Shown here piece by piece: positions 1 to 7,322 of a stretch of DNA of 64,000 bases (position 1 is the stretch's first letter; every line of letters starts with the position of its first letter). This stretch comes from JBBECE01 sp040881985 (lineage in GTDB: Bacteria > Pseudomonadota > Alphaproteobacteria > Rhizobiales > Devosiaceae): positions 1 through 64,000 of the forward strand of contig JBBECE010000037.1 of assembly GCA_040881985.1 (NCBI GenBank), read 5' to 3'. Under the pieces are notes generated by a model, which made no database searches, had not been told where the DNA came from, and was given only the letters and a program-made list of their open reading frames with translations. Both the position numbers and the translations under genes were made by a program.

Positions 1-75
1 CTCGTGGTCGGCGCTGCGGCGGCGCTCAAACTGATCGCGTTCAGCGCCATGAGCGAGCCGGTGACCGATTCTTAA
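1..75 (+). CDS. Small predicted lipoprotein, C-terminal fragment (array member 1, type B)
   Basis: The window opens inside a reading frame whose last 24 codons encode a hydrophobic stretch, LVVGAAAALKLIAFSAM, followed by a short acidic tail and a TAA stop. These residues match the C-terminus of the complete copy at 390-596 almost exactly (shared AMSEP ending), so this is the fourth member of the same tandem family. The start, signal peptide and lipobox lie left of the window. Function unknown. Confidence 0.6.
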   Translation, partial: LVVGAAAALKLIAFSAMSEPVTDS

Positions 76-161
76 GAAAAACCGCCGTGAACTTGACTGG
101 GAACCACTTTGGCAGCTCCGGCGGCTTCGGACACGGGAGTGAGGGATTTGGGTGAAGCACG

Positions 162-362
162 TTGAACATCACTAAACTCACCATGGCCGGCGCCTTCGCG
201 CTGTCGCTCGCGGCCTGTCACGAGCCCGGCCACGAAGGCATATGCAATGGCGACGACGACAACGACCGCGCCGTCTGCATTGCGCTGATCGTCGGCGCCG
301 GGGCGGCGCTGAAACTCATCGCGTTCAGCTCGCTCAGCGGCGAAGAATCCAGTCCGGGTTGA
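162..362 (+). CDS. Small predicted lipoprotein, 66 aa (array member 2, type A)
   Basis: I do not recognise this family. The N-terminus is a short signal peptide ending in a lipobox (SLAAC, Cys at residue 19), so the product is probably lipid-anchored in the envelope. The predicted mature peptide is about 48 residues. It starts CHEPGHE, then has an acidic GDDDNDR stretch between two further cysteines, then a hydrophobic segment (CIALIVGAGAALKLIAFS) and a polar tail. The start is a TTG. An internal ATG at 183 would cut the signal peptide, and the two paralogs downstream support the longer form. A 95-base block is identical to the copy at 663-866. It could also be a secreted peptide rather than a lipoprotein. 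Confidence 0.6.
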   Translation: MNITKLTMAGAFALSLAACHEPGHEGICNGDDDNDRAVCIALIVGAGAALKLIAFSSLSGEESSPG

Positions 363-389
363 TTTTGAGAAATTGACGGAGGGATCGAA

Positions 390-596
390 ATGAATCTGAC
401 AAAATTCGCTTTGGCGGGCGCATTCATGCTCGCGCTCGTTGCTTGTCACGAGCCGGGGCATGAGTGGTGCGACGCCGACGATGACGGCGATCGCGATGGC
501 ATCTGCGTCGGCCTCGTGGTCGGCGCGGCCGCGGCGCTCAAGCTCATCGCCTTCAGCGCCATGAGCGAACCGCTCGAAGACTTGGATACTCCGTAG
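390..596 (+). CDS. Small predicted lipoprotein, 68 aa (array member 3, type B)
   Basis: Paralog of the neighbours. It has an N-terminal signal peptide with lipobox ALVAC, mature start CHEPGHE, an acidic DADDDGDRDG stretch flanked by cysteines, a hydrophobic segment (LVVGAAAALKLIAFS) and an acidic tail. A good ribosome-binding site (GGAGGG at 378-383) sits 6 bases before the ATG. It lies 27 bases after the previous copy, so the two are probably co-transcribed. It differs from the type A copies in the segment after CHEPGHE and in the hydrophobic segment, and matches the truncated copy at the window start. Function unknown. Confidence 0.65.
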   Translation: MNLTKFALAGAFMLALVACHEPGHEWCDADDDGDRDGICVGLVVGAAAALKLIAFSAMSEPLEDLDTP

Positions 597-662
597 GCAA
601 CGCCTGCGGCGCCTAGCCGTCCATACTGGCGAACCCAGAGCCGAACCGGAAACCAGGATGCA

Positions 663-866
663 ATGAAGACGAATATCGCCAAACTTCTTGTGACAGGAGC
701 GTTCGCCTTGTCGCTCGTTGCTTGTCACGAGCCCGGCCACGAAGGCATATGCAATGGCGACGACGACAACGACCGCGCCGTCTGCATTGCGCTGATCGTC
801 GGCGCCGGGGCGGCGCTCAAGCTCATCGCCTTCAGCGCGCTGGGCGACGACGAGATCGAAACCTAG
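663..866 (+). CDS. Small predicted lipoprotein, 67 aa (array member 4, type A)
   Basis: Fourth member of the array. Signal peptide with lipobox SLVAC, then CHEPGHEGICNGDDDNDR and the same hydrophobic segment as the copy at 162-362. Bases 723-817 are identical to 216-310, including synonymous positions, whereas the signal peptide and tail are diverged. This points to recent duplication or gene conversion of the core. An AGGA motif precedes the ATG. The two extra N-terminal residues relative to the other copies suggest independent drift of the leader. Function unknown. Confidence 0.62.
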   Translation: MKTNIAKLLVTGAFALSLVACHEPGHEGICNGDDDNDRAVCIALIVGAGAALKLIAFSALGDDEIET

Positions 867-1107
867 GGTCGGCGCTGCCACTGGCTTGAGGCCGGAGCGA
901 GCCGCGGCCCGGTCCCCGCAAGTTGTTAATTTGAACTCAGTTAATCGGCAAAATCCAGCGAGTTAGCTTACTATCGATTAATTCTCTGCCCGGTTCGCTC
1001 CGGTCCTCCGATCGCGCCGTCCGCCTTTGAATTGGCGCGCTTTCCCGTATATGTGAACTTGTGCGGCGGCAGGCGAATCGGGCCGCGCGCGGTAAGGGGC
1101 CCGAACC

Positions 1108-1674
1108 GTGGAAGTTTTCTGGATTGTCCTGGTCATCGTCGTCGCCGCCGTAGGCTACGCGATCTTCATTTACAACGCGCTGGTCAGGAACCGGCAGCTC
1201 GTCGAGGAGGGCTGGTCGGGCATCGATGTGCAGCTGAAACGCCGCACCGACCTGATCCCCAACCTGCTCGAGACCGTCAAAGGCTATATGGGTCACGAGC
1301 GCGAGACCCTGCAGGCCGTCACCAACGCCCGCGCCGCCGTCCAGGCCGCCGGCGAGGGGACCGGCCCGGCCGAGCGCGGCAAGCTCGAGGGCATTTTGGG
1401 CGCGGCGCTGGGCAAGCTGATCGCAGTCGCCGAGGCTTATCCGGACCTCAAGGCCAACACCACTTTCCTCGAATTCCAGGGGGCGCTACAGACCGTCGAG
1501 GACGAAATCCAGCTCTCCCGCCGCTACTACAACGGCGCCGTCCGCAACCTCAACATCACCGTTCAGAGCTTCCCCTCGAACCTTCTCGCCGGCTCCTTCG
1601 GCTTCAAGGAAGCCGAGTATTTCGAACTTGAGAACGAGGCCGACCGGGCGGTGCCCAATGTGTCCTTCCGCTAG
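1108..1674 (+). CDS. lemA: LemA family protein
   Basis: A 188-residue LemA homologue of usual length. It has a short cytosolic start, one N-terminal membrane helix (about residues 3-24) and a helical domain outside. The segments RNRQLVEEGWSGIDVQLKRR, DLIPNLLETVKGYMGHE and YYNGAVRNLN are family hallmarks. LemA proteins are envelope proteins of poorly defined role. The GTG start is preceded by a TAAGGGG motif at 1093-1099. The next gene begins inside its last codons (17-base overlap), so the two are translationally linked, and LemA next to DUF2207 is a common pairing. Confidence 0.93.
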   Translation: MEVFWIVLVIVVAAVGYAIFIYNALVRNRQLVEEGWSGIDVQLKRRTDLIPNLLETVKGYMGHERETLQAVTNARAAVQAAGEGTGPAERGKLEGILGAALGKLIAVAEAYPDLKANTTFLEFQGALQTVEDEIQLSRRYYNGAVRNLNITVQSFPSNLLAGSFGFKEAEYFELENEADRAVPNVSFR

Positions 1675-3574
1675 CATCCGGCATCTCCGCTTTCTCCTCG
1701 TCGCCCTTGTAACCGCCGCGCTTTTCGGGCTCGCCCCGGCGGGCGCCGCGGAAGTCATTCGCTCGTTCTCGGCCGACATTTCACTTTTGCCGACCGGTTC
1801 CGTCGACGTCACCGAATTCATCGAAGTTCGCGCCGAGGGCAATCAGATTCGCCGCGGCATCTACCGCGACATCCCGACTATCCTCTTGCGCGACGACGGC
1901 TTCGAACAGCGCTCCAACCTCGCCATCGTCTCGGTCGAGCGCAACGGCCGGCCCGAACCCTGGCATACTGAAAGTCTCGGCGATGGCTGGACCCGCCTCT
2001 ATATCGGGGACGCCGATGTTTACCTTTCGACCGGCGTCTATCGCTACGCGCTGCGCTACACCATGACCCGCCAGGCGCGCCGCTTCGACGATCACGACGA
2101 ACTCTATTGGAGCGCCACCGGTAACTTCTGGTCCTTTCCGATCCTCGCCGCGGTCGCGACCGTCACCCTGCCCGAGGGCGCGACGATCACCCAAACCGCC
2201 GCCTATACCGGCGCCTTCGGCGAAGCCGGCGCCGACGCCACCGTCACCCGCGAGAATGCCAATCGGGTCGTCTTTCGCGCCAACCGGACGCTCGATCCCG
2301 AGGAAGGCATGACGGTCGTTGTCGGCTTCGCTAAGGGCGCGCTGGCCGAGCCGGGGGCGTTCGAGAACGCGATCAATTACTTGTCGGACTTCCGCGACCT
2401 GATCCTGCCGGCGTTGGCGGCTTTTCTGGTCCTCCTCTACAATTTCTTTGCTTGGGAGGCGGTCGGCCGCGATCCTCAAAAAGGTGTCATCGTCCCACTT
2501 TTTCACGCGCCGCAGAATTTCTCCCCGGCGCTCACTCACTACGTCCACCGAATGGGCTGGCGGAAGGGCGGCTGGATCGCCTTCACCGCGGCGCTCGTCT
2601 CGCTCGCGGTTAAAGGGCTGATCGTCATTTCGCAAAAGAGCAAGAAGTCGACTTTCACTGTCACCGGCAAAGCGGCCAGCAATTTGCCGCCGGGCGAGAA
2701 GATTATTTACGATTGGCTGCGCGCCCACGGCACCCTGACCATCGACACCGATATCGGCCAGAGCCTGCACGACAAGCAGCGCGAATTCATGAAAGCCATC
2801 GAGGACGAGAACCGCCAGGTCTTTTTCAACCGCAACACCGCTTATGTCGTCGGCGGCGTGCTGCTGTCGGTCATCTGTCTCGGGGCGCTGGTCCTTTTCG
2901 ACGTGCTCTCGGTCGTCTGGCTGATCGTCGCGCTGGTCGTCGGCGTTGCCGTCGTCGTCGCCTCCTCGGTCTTCTCGCGGCTCGTCTCCTCGATAGGCCT
3001 CTTCCGCTTCGTCGCGATCTTTTTCGTGCTGATCTTCAGCGCCAACGCCCTGCCGGCGCTGCTCTCCCTCGGCAGCGGCTCGATCTTCGACATTCCCGCC
3101 ATCGGCGCCATCTCGATCGTCGTCATCAACGCCACCTTCGCGATCCTGATGCGCGCCCCGACCGTGCAGGGCCGCAAGGTCATGGACCGGATCGACGGCT
3201 TCCGCATGTATCTCGACACCGCCGAGAAAGAGCGGCTCAACATGACCGGGGAGCCGCAGCTGACCGTCGCCCGCTTCGAATCGATCCTGCCCTATGCCAT
3301 CGCGCTCGAGGTCGAAAAGCCGTGGACCGAGCATTTCGAGGCCGAGATGTCGCGCAATGCCGTGCCCGACGCGCGCGGCGATTATGCGCCCGGCTGGTAT
3401 GCGGGCACCGGCTTCCGCAGCGGCAGCCTTGCCTCCTCGCTCTCGGCGACAACCGCCGGCATTTCCGCCGCCATGCTCGCCGCCCGGCCCGCTCCCGCGT
3501 CATCGTCGGGTTTTTCGGGCGGCGGCGGTTTCTCGGGCGGGGGCGGGGGCGGCGGCGGCGGAGGAGGGTGGTAA
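1658..3574 (+). CDS. DUF2207 domain membrane protein
   Basis: About 638 residues from the ATG at 1658 (a TTG at 1628 would give a longer form). Signal peptide with cleavage near GAA-EVIRSF, then an extracytoplasmic DUF2207 domain (about 25-235), then membrane helices near residues 240-262, 300-320 and a cluster at 400-500. The soluble region ends in a low-complexity SGFSGGGGFSGGG tail and a terminal Trp. The glycine-rich tail is typical of this family and its length may be inflated by GGC/GGG repeat slippage (3520-3572). The gene follows lemA with overlap and precedes glyS by 7 bases. Function unknown, presumed envelope-related. Confidence 0.88.
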   Translation: MCPSASIRHLRFLLVALVTAALFGLAPAGAAEVIRSFSADISLLPTGSVDVTEFIEVRAEGNQIRRGIYRDIPTILLRDDGFEQRSNLAIVSVERNGRPEPWHTESLGDGWTRLYIGDADVYLSTGVYRYALRYTMTRQARRFDDHDELYWSATGNFWSFPILAAVATVTLPEGATITQTAAYTGAFGEAGADATVTRENANRVVFRANRTLDPEEGMTVVVGFAKGALAEPGAFENAINYLSDFRDLILPALAAFLVLLYNFFAWEAVGRDPQKGVIVPLFHAPQNFSPALTHYVHRMGWRKGGWIAFTAALVSLAVKGLIVISQKSKKSTFTVTGKAASNLPPGEKIIYDWLRAHGTLTIDTDIGQSLHDKQREFMKAIEDENRQVFFNRNTAYVVGGVLLSVICLGALVLFDVLSVVWLIVALVVGVAVVVASSVFSRLVSSIGLFRFVAIFFVLIFSANALPALLSLGSGSIFDIPAIGAISIVVINATFAILMRAPTVQGRKVMDRIDGFRMYLDTAEKERLNMTGEPQLTVARFESILPYAIALEVEKPWTEHFEAEMSRNAVPDARGDYAPGWYAGTGFRSGSLASSLSATTAGISAAMLAARPAPASSSGFSGGGGFSGGGGGGGGGGGW

Positions 3575-3581
3575 AGCGCCG

Positions 3582-5711
3582 ATGCCCGAATTCCTGCTCG
3601 AACTTTTCTCCGAAGAAATCCCCGCGCGCCTCCAGCGCCGCGCCGCCGAGGCCTTGCGCGCTGAAGTTACCAAGGCGCTGGTCGAGCGGGGCCTCGCCTA
3701 TGAGGGCGCCCGCGCGCTAGTCACCCCGCGCCGCCTGGCGCTGACCGTCGCCGGCCTGCCGGCGCGTTCCCCCGATACACGCGAGGAGCGCAAGGGTCCG
3801 CGCGTCGGTGCCCCGCAACAGGCGATCAACGGCTTCGTTCACGCCGCCGGGCTAAAGTCCATCACCGCCGCCAGAGTGCAATCCGATCCCAGAGGCGATT
3901 TCTACGTTGCCGTCACCGAGAAGAAGGGCGCCGCGACCGTCGACATCATTGCCGAGATCATCCCCGCCATCGTCGCGCGCTTCGCCTGGGCCAAGTCGAT
4001 GCGCTGGGGTTCGGGCGGGCTCAATTGGGTCCGCCCGCTGCGCTCGATCGTTGCGACTTTCGGCGCCGACGGCGAGGCGCCCGACATCGTCCCCTTCTCC
4101 ATCGACGGCATCAAAAGCGGCACCGTTACGTACGGCCACCGGTTTCTCGCCCCGGGCCCGATGCATGTCCGCCGCTTCGCCGACTACCAGCGGGCGCTCG
4201 AGAAAGCCTATGTCATCCTCGATCTCGACCGGCGGATGGAAATCATCGCCCACGACGCGGCGCAGCTCGCCTTCGCCCGCGGCCTGACCCTCATCGAAGA
4301 CAAGAGCCTTCTCGAAGAGGTCGCGGGCCTCGTTGAGTTTCCCGTCGTGCTGATGGGCGCCTTCGAGGAAAGGTTCCTGTCGCTGCCCGAGGAAGTGATC
4401 GTCGCGACCATCCGCGTCAATCAAAAGTGTTTTTGCATGCGAGACGGCAAGAACGGAAAACTGGCGAGCCGTTTCATTCTTGTCTCCAATCTCGTCGCCG
4501 CCGACGGTGGCAGGACCATCATCGCCGGCAACGAGCGTGTCATCCGGGCGCGCCTCTCCGACGCCAAGTTCTTCTACGACTCAGACTTAAAGGTGCCGCT
4601 TGCTGACCGCCTCGGCAAACTCGTCGATATGGTCTTCCACGAAAAGCTCGGCACCCAGCGCGCTCGCGTCGATCGGCTGGTCGCGCTCGCCGGCGATCTC
4701 GCTCCGCTGGTCAACGCCGATTCCACCGAGGCCCGCCGCGCCGCGCTGCTCGCCAAGGCCGATCTGACGACGGGCATGGTCGGCGAATTCCCGGAATTGC
4801 AGGGCGTCATGGGCCGCCACTATGCCGAGGCCCAGGGCGAGCGGGCTGCCGTCTCGAACGCCATCGAAATGCACTATAAGCCAGCCGGGCCTTCCGACGC
4901 GGTGCCGACCGATCCCGTCGCCATCGCAGTGGCGCTCGCTGACAAGCTGGATATGCTCGCCGGCTTCTGGGCGATCGACGAAAAGCCCACCGGCTCCAAG
5001 GATCCTTATGCGCTGCGGCGCGCCGCCCTCGGCGTCATTCGCATCGCGCTCGACAACCTGCTCACCCTGCCGCTAGCCGGCGCCTTCGCCCGCGCCCGCA
5101 TCGGCCATCGCGCCAACGCGCCGATCCCCTTCGACGACGAGGGCGCCTTCGACGCCACCGCCATTCGCACCTTCGACCGCAAATTCCTCGACGATCTCCT
5201 CGCCTTTTTCCACGAAAGGCTGACCGTCTCGCTGCGCGAGGCGGGCGCCCGTCACGATCTCGTCAGCGCCGTTATCGGTCCCAACTCCGACGACCTGCTC
5301 GAAATCACCCGCCGGGTCGAGGCCTTGGCGAATTTCCTTGGCGCCGAGGACGGGGCAAATCTGCTCGCCGGCTACCACCGCGCGGTGAATATCCTTCGCG
5401 ACGAAGAGAAGAAGGAGGAATCGAGTTTCAAGGGGGACATCGACACGTCGCTCCTCGCCGAGCCGGAAGAACATTCGCTCGCCACCGCCGTCACCCTCGC
5501 CCATGAATCGGTCGCCGCCGCGATCGGCGTCAATGATTTCGCCCGGGCGCTCTCCGAGCTCGCGGCGCTGCGCCCCCCGGTCGATCGCTTCTTCGACAAG
5601 GTGCTGGTCAACGCGCCCGATCCCGCTACCCGCACCAACCGGCTGAATCTCTTGGCGCACCTGCGCGATTGCATGCATCTCGTCGCGGATTTCTCGAAGG
5701 TCGAGGGGTGA
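3582..5711 (+). CDS. glyS: Glycine--tRNA ligase beta subunit
   Basis: 709 residues, the normal size for the beta chain of the alpha2beta2 bacterial glycyl-tRNA synthetase, which charges tRNA-Gly in the cytoplasm. The N-terminus MPEFLLELFSEEIPARLQ is diagnostic and fixes the ATG at 3582. RVNQKCF, DAKFFYDSDLK and LGTQRARVDR are further family signatures, and the C-terminal region (about 580-700) resembles a DALR anticodon-binding domain. The partner glyQ is not in the window and is probably to the left. A GAGGAGGG motif in the end of the previous gene is a likely ribosome-binding site. Confidence 0.96.
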   Translation: MPEFLLELFSEEIPARLQRRAAEALRAEVTKALVERGLAYEGARALVTPRRLALTVAGLPARSPDTREERKGPRVGAPQQAINGFVHAAGLKSITAARVQSDPRGDFYVAVTEKKGAATVDIIAEIIPAIVARFAWAKSMRWGSGGLNWVRPLRSIVATFGADGEAPDIVPFSIDGIKSGTVTYGHRFLAPGPMHVRRFADYQRALEKAYVILDLDRRMEIIAHDAAQLAFARGLTLIEDKSLLEEVAGLVEFPVVLMGAFEERFLSLPEEVIVATIRVNQKCFCMRDGKNGKLASRFILVSNLVAADGGRTIIAGNERVIRARLSDAKFFYDSDLKVPLADRLGKLVDMVFHEKLGTQRARVDRLVALAGDLAPLVNADSTEARRAALLAKADLTTGMVGEFPELQGVMGRHYAEAQGERAAVSNAIEMHYKPAGPSDAVPTDPVAIAVALADKLDMLAGFWAIDEKPTGSKDPYALRRAALGVIRIALDNLLTLPLAGAFARARIGHRANAPIPFDDEGAFDATAIRTFDRKFLDDLLAFFHERLTVSLREAGARHDLVSAVIGPNSDDLLEITRRVEALANFLGAEDGANLLAGYHRAVNILRDEEKKEESSFKGDIDTSLLAEPEEHSLATAVTLAHESVAAAIGVNDFARALSELAALRPPVDRFFDKVLVNAPDPATRTNRLNLLAHLRDCMHLVADFSKVEG

Positions 5712-5773
5712 ACCGCGACCCGAAGGGACAAATCGCGCCGGTGGCGCGATTTGAGCGGAGAACGCCCTGAGGC

Positions 5774-6241
5774 CTACGGCCGAGGGGCAGGGGGCGATGT
5801 TCCCTTGAACGGCGCCATGCCCTCATTCGCCAGAGCATCGGCCCGCTCGTTCTCGGCGTGGCCGGTATGGCCCTTTAGCCAATGGAAGCGCACCTCATGG
5901 CGCGCCAGCGCCGCCTCCAGCGCCTGCCACAGATCGACGTTTTTGACCGGCTTCTTGTCGGCGGTCTTCCAGCCGTTGCGCTTCCAGCCATGGATCCATT
6001 TGGTAATCCCGTCGCGCACATAGGAACTGTCGGAATGCAGATCGACCGCGCAGCCGCGCTTCAGCGCCCTCAGCGCCTCGATCGCCGCCGTCAGCTCCAT
6101 CCGGTTATTGGTGGTCAGCGCCTCGCCACCCCTGAGCTCGCGCACCGTGCCATTGTACTCGAGCACCGCCCCCCAGCCGCCCGGACCCGGATTGCCCGAG
6201 CACGCCCCGTCGGTATGGATGCTGACGGTCTGCCCGCTCAT
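5774..6241 (-). CDS. rnhA: Ribonuclease HI
   Basis: 155 residues, the standard size. It cleaves RNA in RNA-DNA hybrids. Active-site acids are visible in order: Asp in HTDGACSGNPGPGG (about 11), Glu in NNRMELTAAIEAL, Asp in LHSDSSYV and Asp in NERADALA. The basic substrate-binding stretch GWKRNGWKTADKKPVKN is present. The ATG overlaps the ispH stop codon by 4 bases (6238-6241), so translation is probably coupled to ispH. It is convergent with glyS. Confidence 0.96.
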   Translation of the reverse strand: MSGQTVSIHTDGACSGNPGPGGWGAVLEYNGTVRELRGGEALTTNNRMELTAAIEALRALKRGCAVDLHSDSSYVRDGITKWIHGWKRNGWKTADKKPVKNVDLWQALEAALARHEVRFHWLKGHTGHAENERADALANEGMAPFKGTSPPAPRP

Positions 6242-7200
6242 TCGGCCGGCACGGCCCGCAATTCCTTGGGCAGGTTGAAGGCGATCGTCTCCCTGGCGGT
6301 CACCGACGAGCGTACCTTGATCGTAAACCGCGCCCCGAACGCCTCGATGATCTCGTCGACCAGCGCCTCCGGCGCCGACGCCCCCGCGGTGATCCCGAGC
6401 GAGGCAATCCCCTCGAAATCCGACCAGTCGATCGCCTCGGCACGCCGCACCAGCACCGCCTTCGGGCAACCGGCGCGCTCGGCGACCTCCACCAGCCGCA
6501 TCGAGTTTGAAGAATTCGGCGCCCCCACGACGATCATCGCTTCGACGAGCGGGGCGACCTGTTTCACCGCTTCCTGCCGGTTGGTCGTCGCGTAACAAAT
6601 GTCTTCATTGTGCGGTCCCCGGATCGATGGAAACCGCGCCGTGAGCGCCGCGACGATGTCCGCCGTGTCGTCGACCGACAGTGTCGTCTGCGTCACGAAA
6701 GCGAGCTTTGCCGAATCGCGCGGCGCTAAACCGGGGACGTCGTTTACGGTTTCAATGAGGCTAATCGCGCCGTCCGGCAGCTGCCCCATGGTGCCGATCA
6801 CTTCCGGATGCCCCGCATGGCCGATCAGCACCACCTCGAACCCTTGGGCGAAGTGCCGCTCGGCCTCCACATGAACTTTCGACACCAAAGGACAGGTCGC
6901 ATCGAGGAAAAACAATTTCCGTTCCGACGCCTCCGCCGGCACCCGCTTCGGCACCCCATGCGCCGAAAACACCACTGGCGCGCCGGTCGCCGGAATCTCG
7001 TCCAGCTCCTCGACGAAGATCGCGCCCTTCGCCTTCAGCCCGTCGACGACATATTTGTTGTGGACGATCTCGTGGCGCACATAGACCGGCGCCCCGTATT
7101 TCTCCAGCGCCAGCTCGACGATCTGGATCGCCCGGTCCACCCCGGCGCAAAAACCGCGCGGCGCGCAAAGCACGATCTGGAGTTCGGGCTTCTGCTCCAT
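6238..7200 (-). CDS. ispH: 4-hydroxy-3-methylbut-2-enyl diphosphate reductase
   Basis: 320 residues. Last enzyme of the non-mevalonate (MEP) isoprenoid pathway, an Fe-S protein reducing HMBPP to IPP and DMAPP. The three cluster cysteines are in PRGFCAGVDRAI (about 18), DATCPLVSKVH and DICYATTNRQ. HEIVHNKYVV, GHAGHPEVIGTMGQ, QTTLSVDDT and GAPNSSNS are conserved. ATG at 7200 is chosen because the family begins just before the first cysteine motif. A frame extension to 7236 is probably not translated. Operon with rnhA. Confidence 0.96.
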   Translation of the reverse strand: MEQKPELQIVLCAPRGFCAGVDRAIQIVELALEKYGAPVYVRHEIVHNKYVVDGLKAKGAIFVEELDEIPATGAPVVFSAHGVPKRVPAEASERKLFFLDATCPLVSKVHVEAERHFAQGFEVVLIGHAGHPEVIGTMGQLPDGAISLIETVNDVPGLAPRDSAKLAFVTQTTLSVDDTADIVAALTARFPSIRGPHNEDICYATTNRQEAVKQVAPLVEAMIVVGAPNSSNSMRLVEVAERAGCPKAVLVRRAEAIDWSDFEGIASLGITAGASAPEALVDEIIEAFGARFTIKVRSSVTARETIAFNLPKELRAVPAE

Positions 7201-7322
7201 GCCTGGTTGATGGAACGACGCCTCGCGGCAAGTCAAGTGCTGTTGCGGGCGCGCCAGCCAGCGGGCAGTATGGACCGCGCTCTAACCCAAGCCGGACCTT
7301 GTCTTTGACCCCCGCCCAGCAG

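Noticed and set aside
72..881. 269-codon minus-strand open frame across the whole lipoprotein array
   Set aside because: It is a GC-driven shadow: it repeats because the plus-strand genes repeat, lacks a ribosome-binding site, and has no signal or domain. The plus-strand frames have lipoboxes and a ribosome-binding site.
926..944. CtrA box upstream of lemA
   Set aside because: Two TTAA motifs are present but 11 bases apart instead of 7, so they do not fit the site.
1781..3334. 517-codon minus-strand frame opposite the DUF2207 gene
   Set aside because: Asp/Arg/Gly-rich composition typical of the antisense of GC-rich coding DNA. The plus strand encodes a recognised family.
3520..3572. GGC/GGG run at the end of the DUF2207 gene considered as a repeat element
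   Set aside because: Glycine-rich tails are a normal feature of this family, so it is coding low complexity rather than a separate element.
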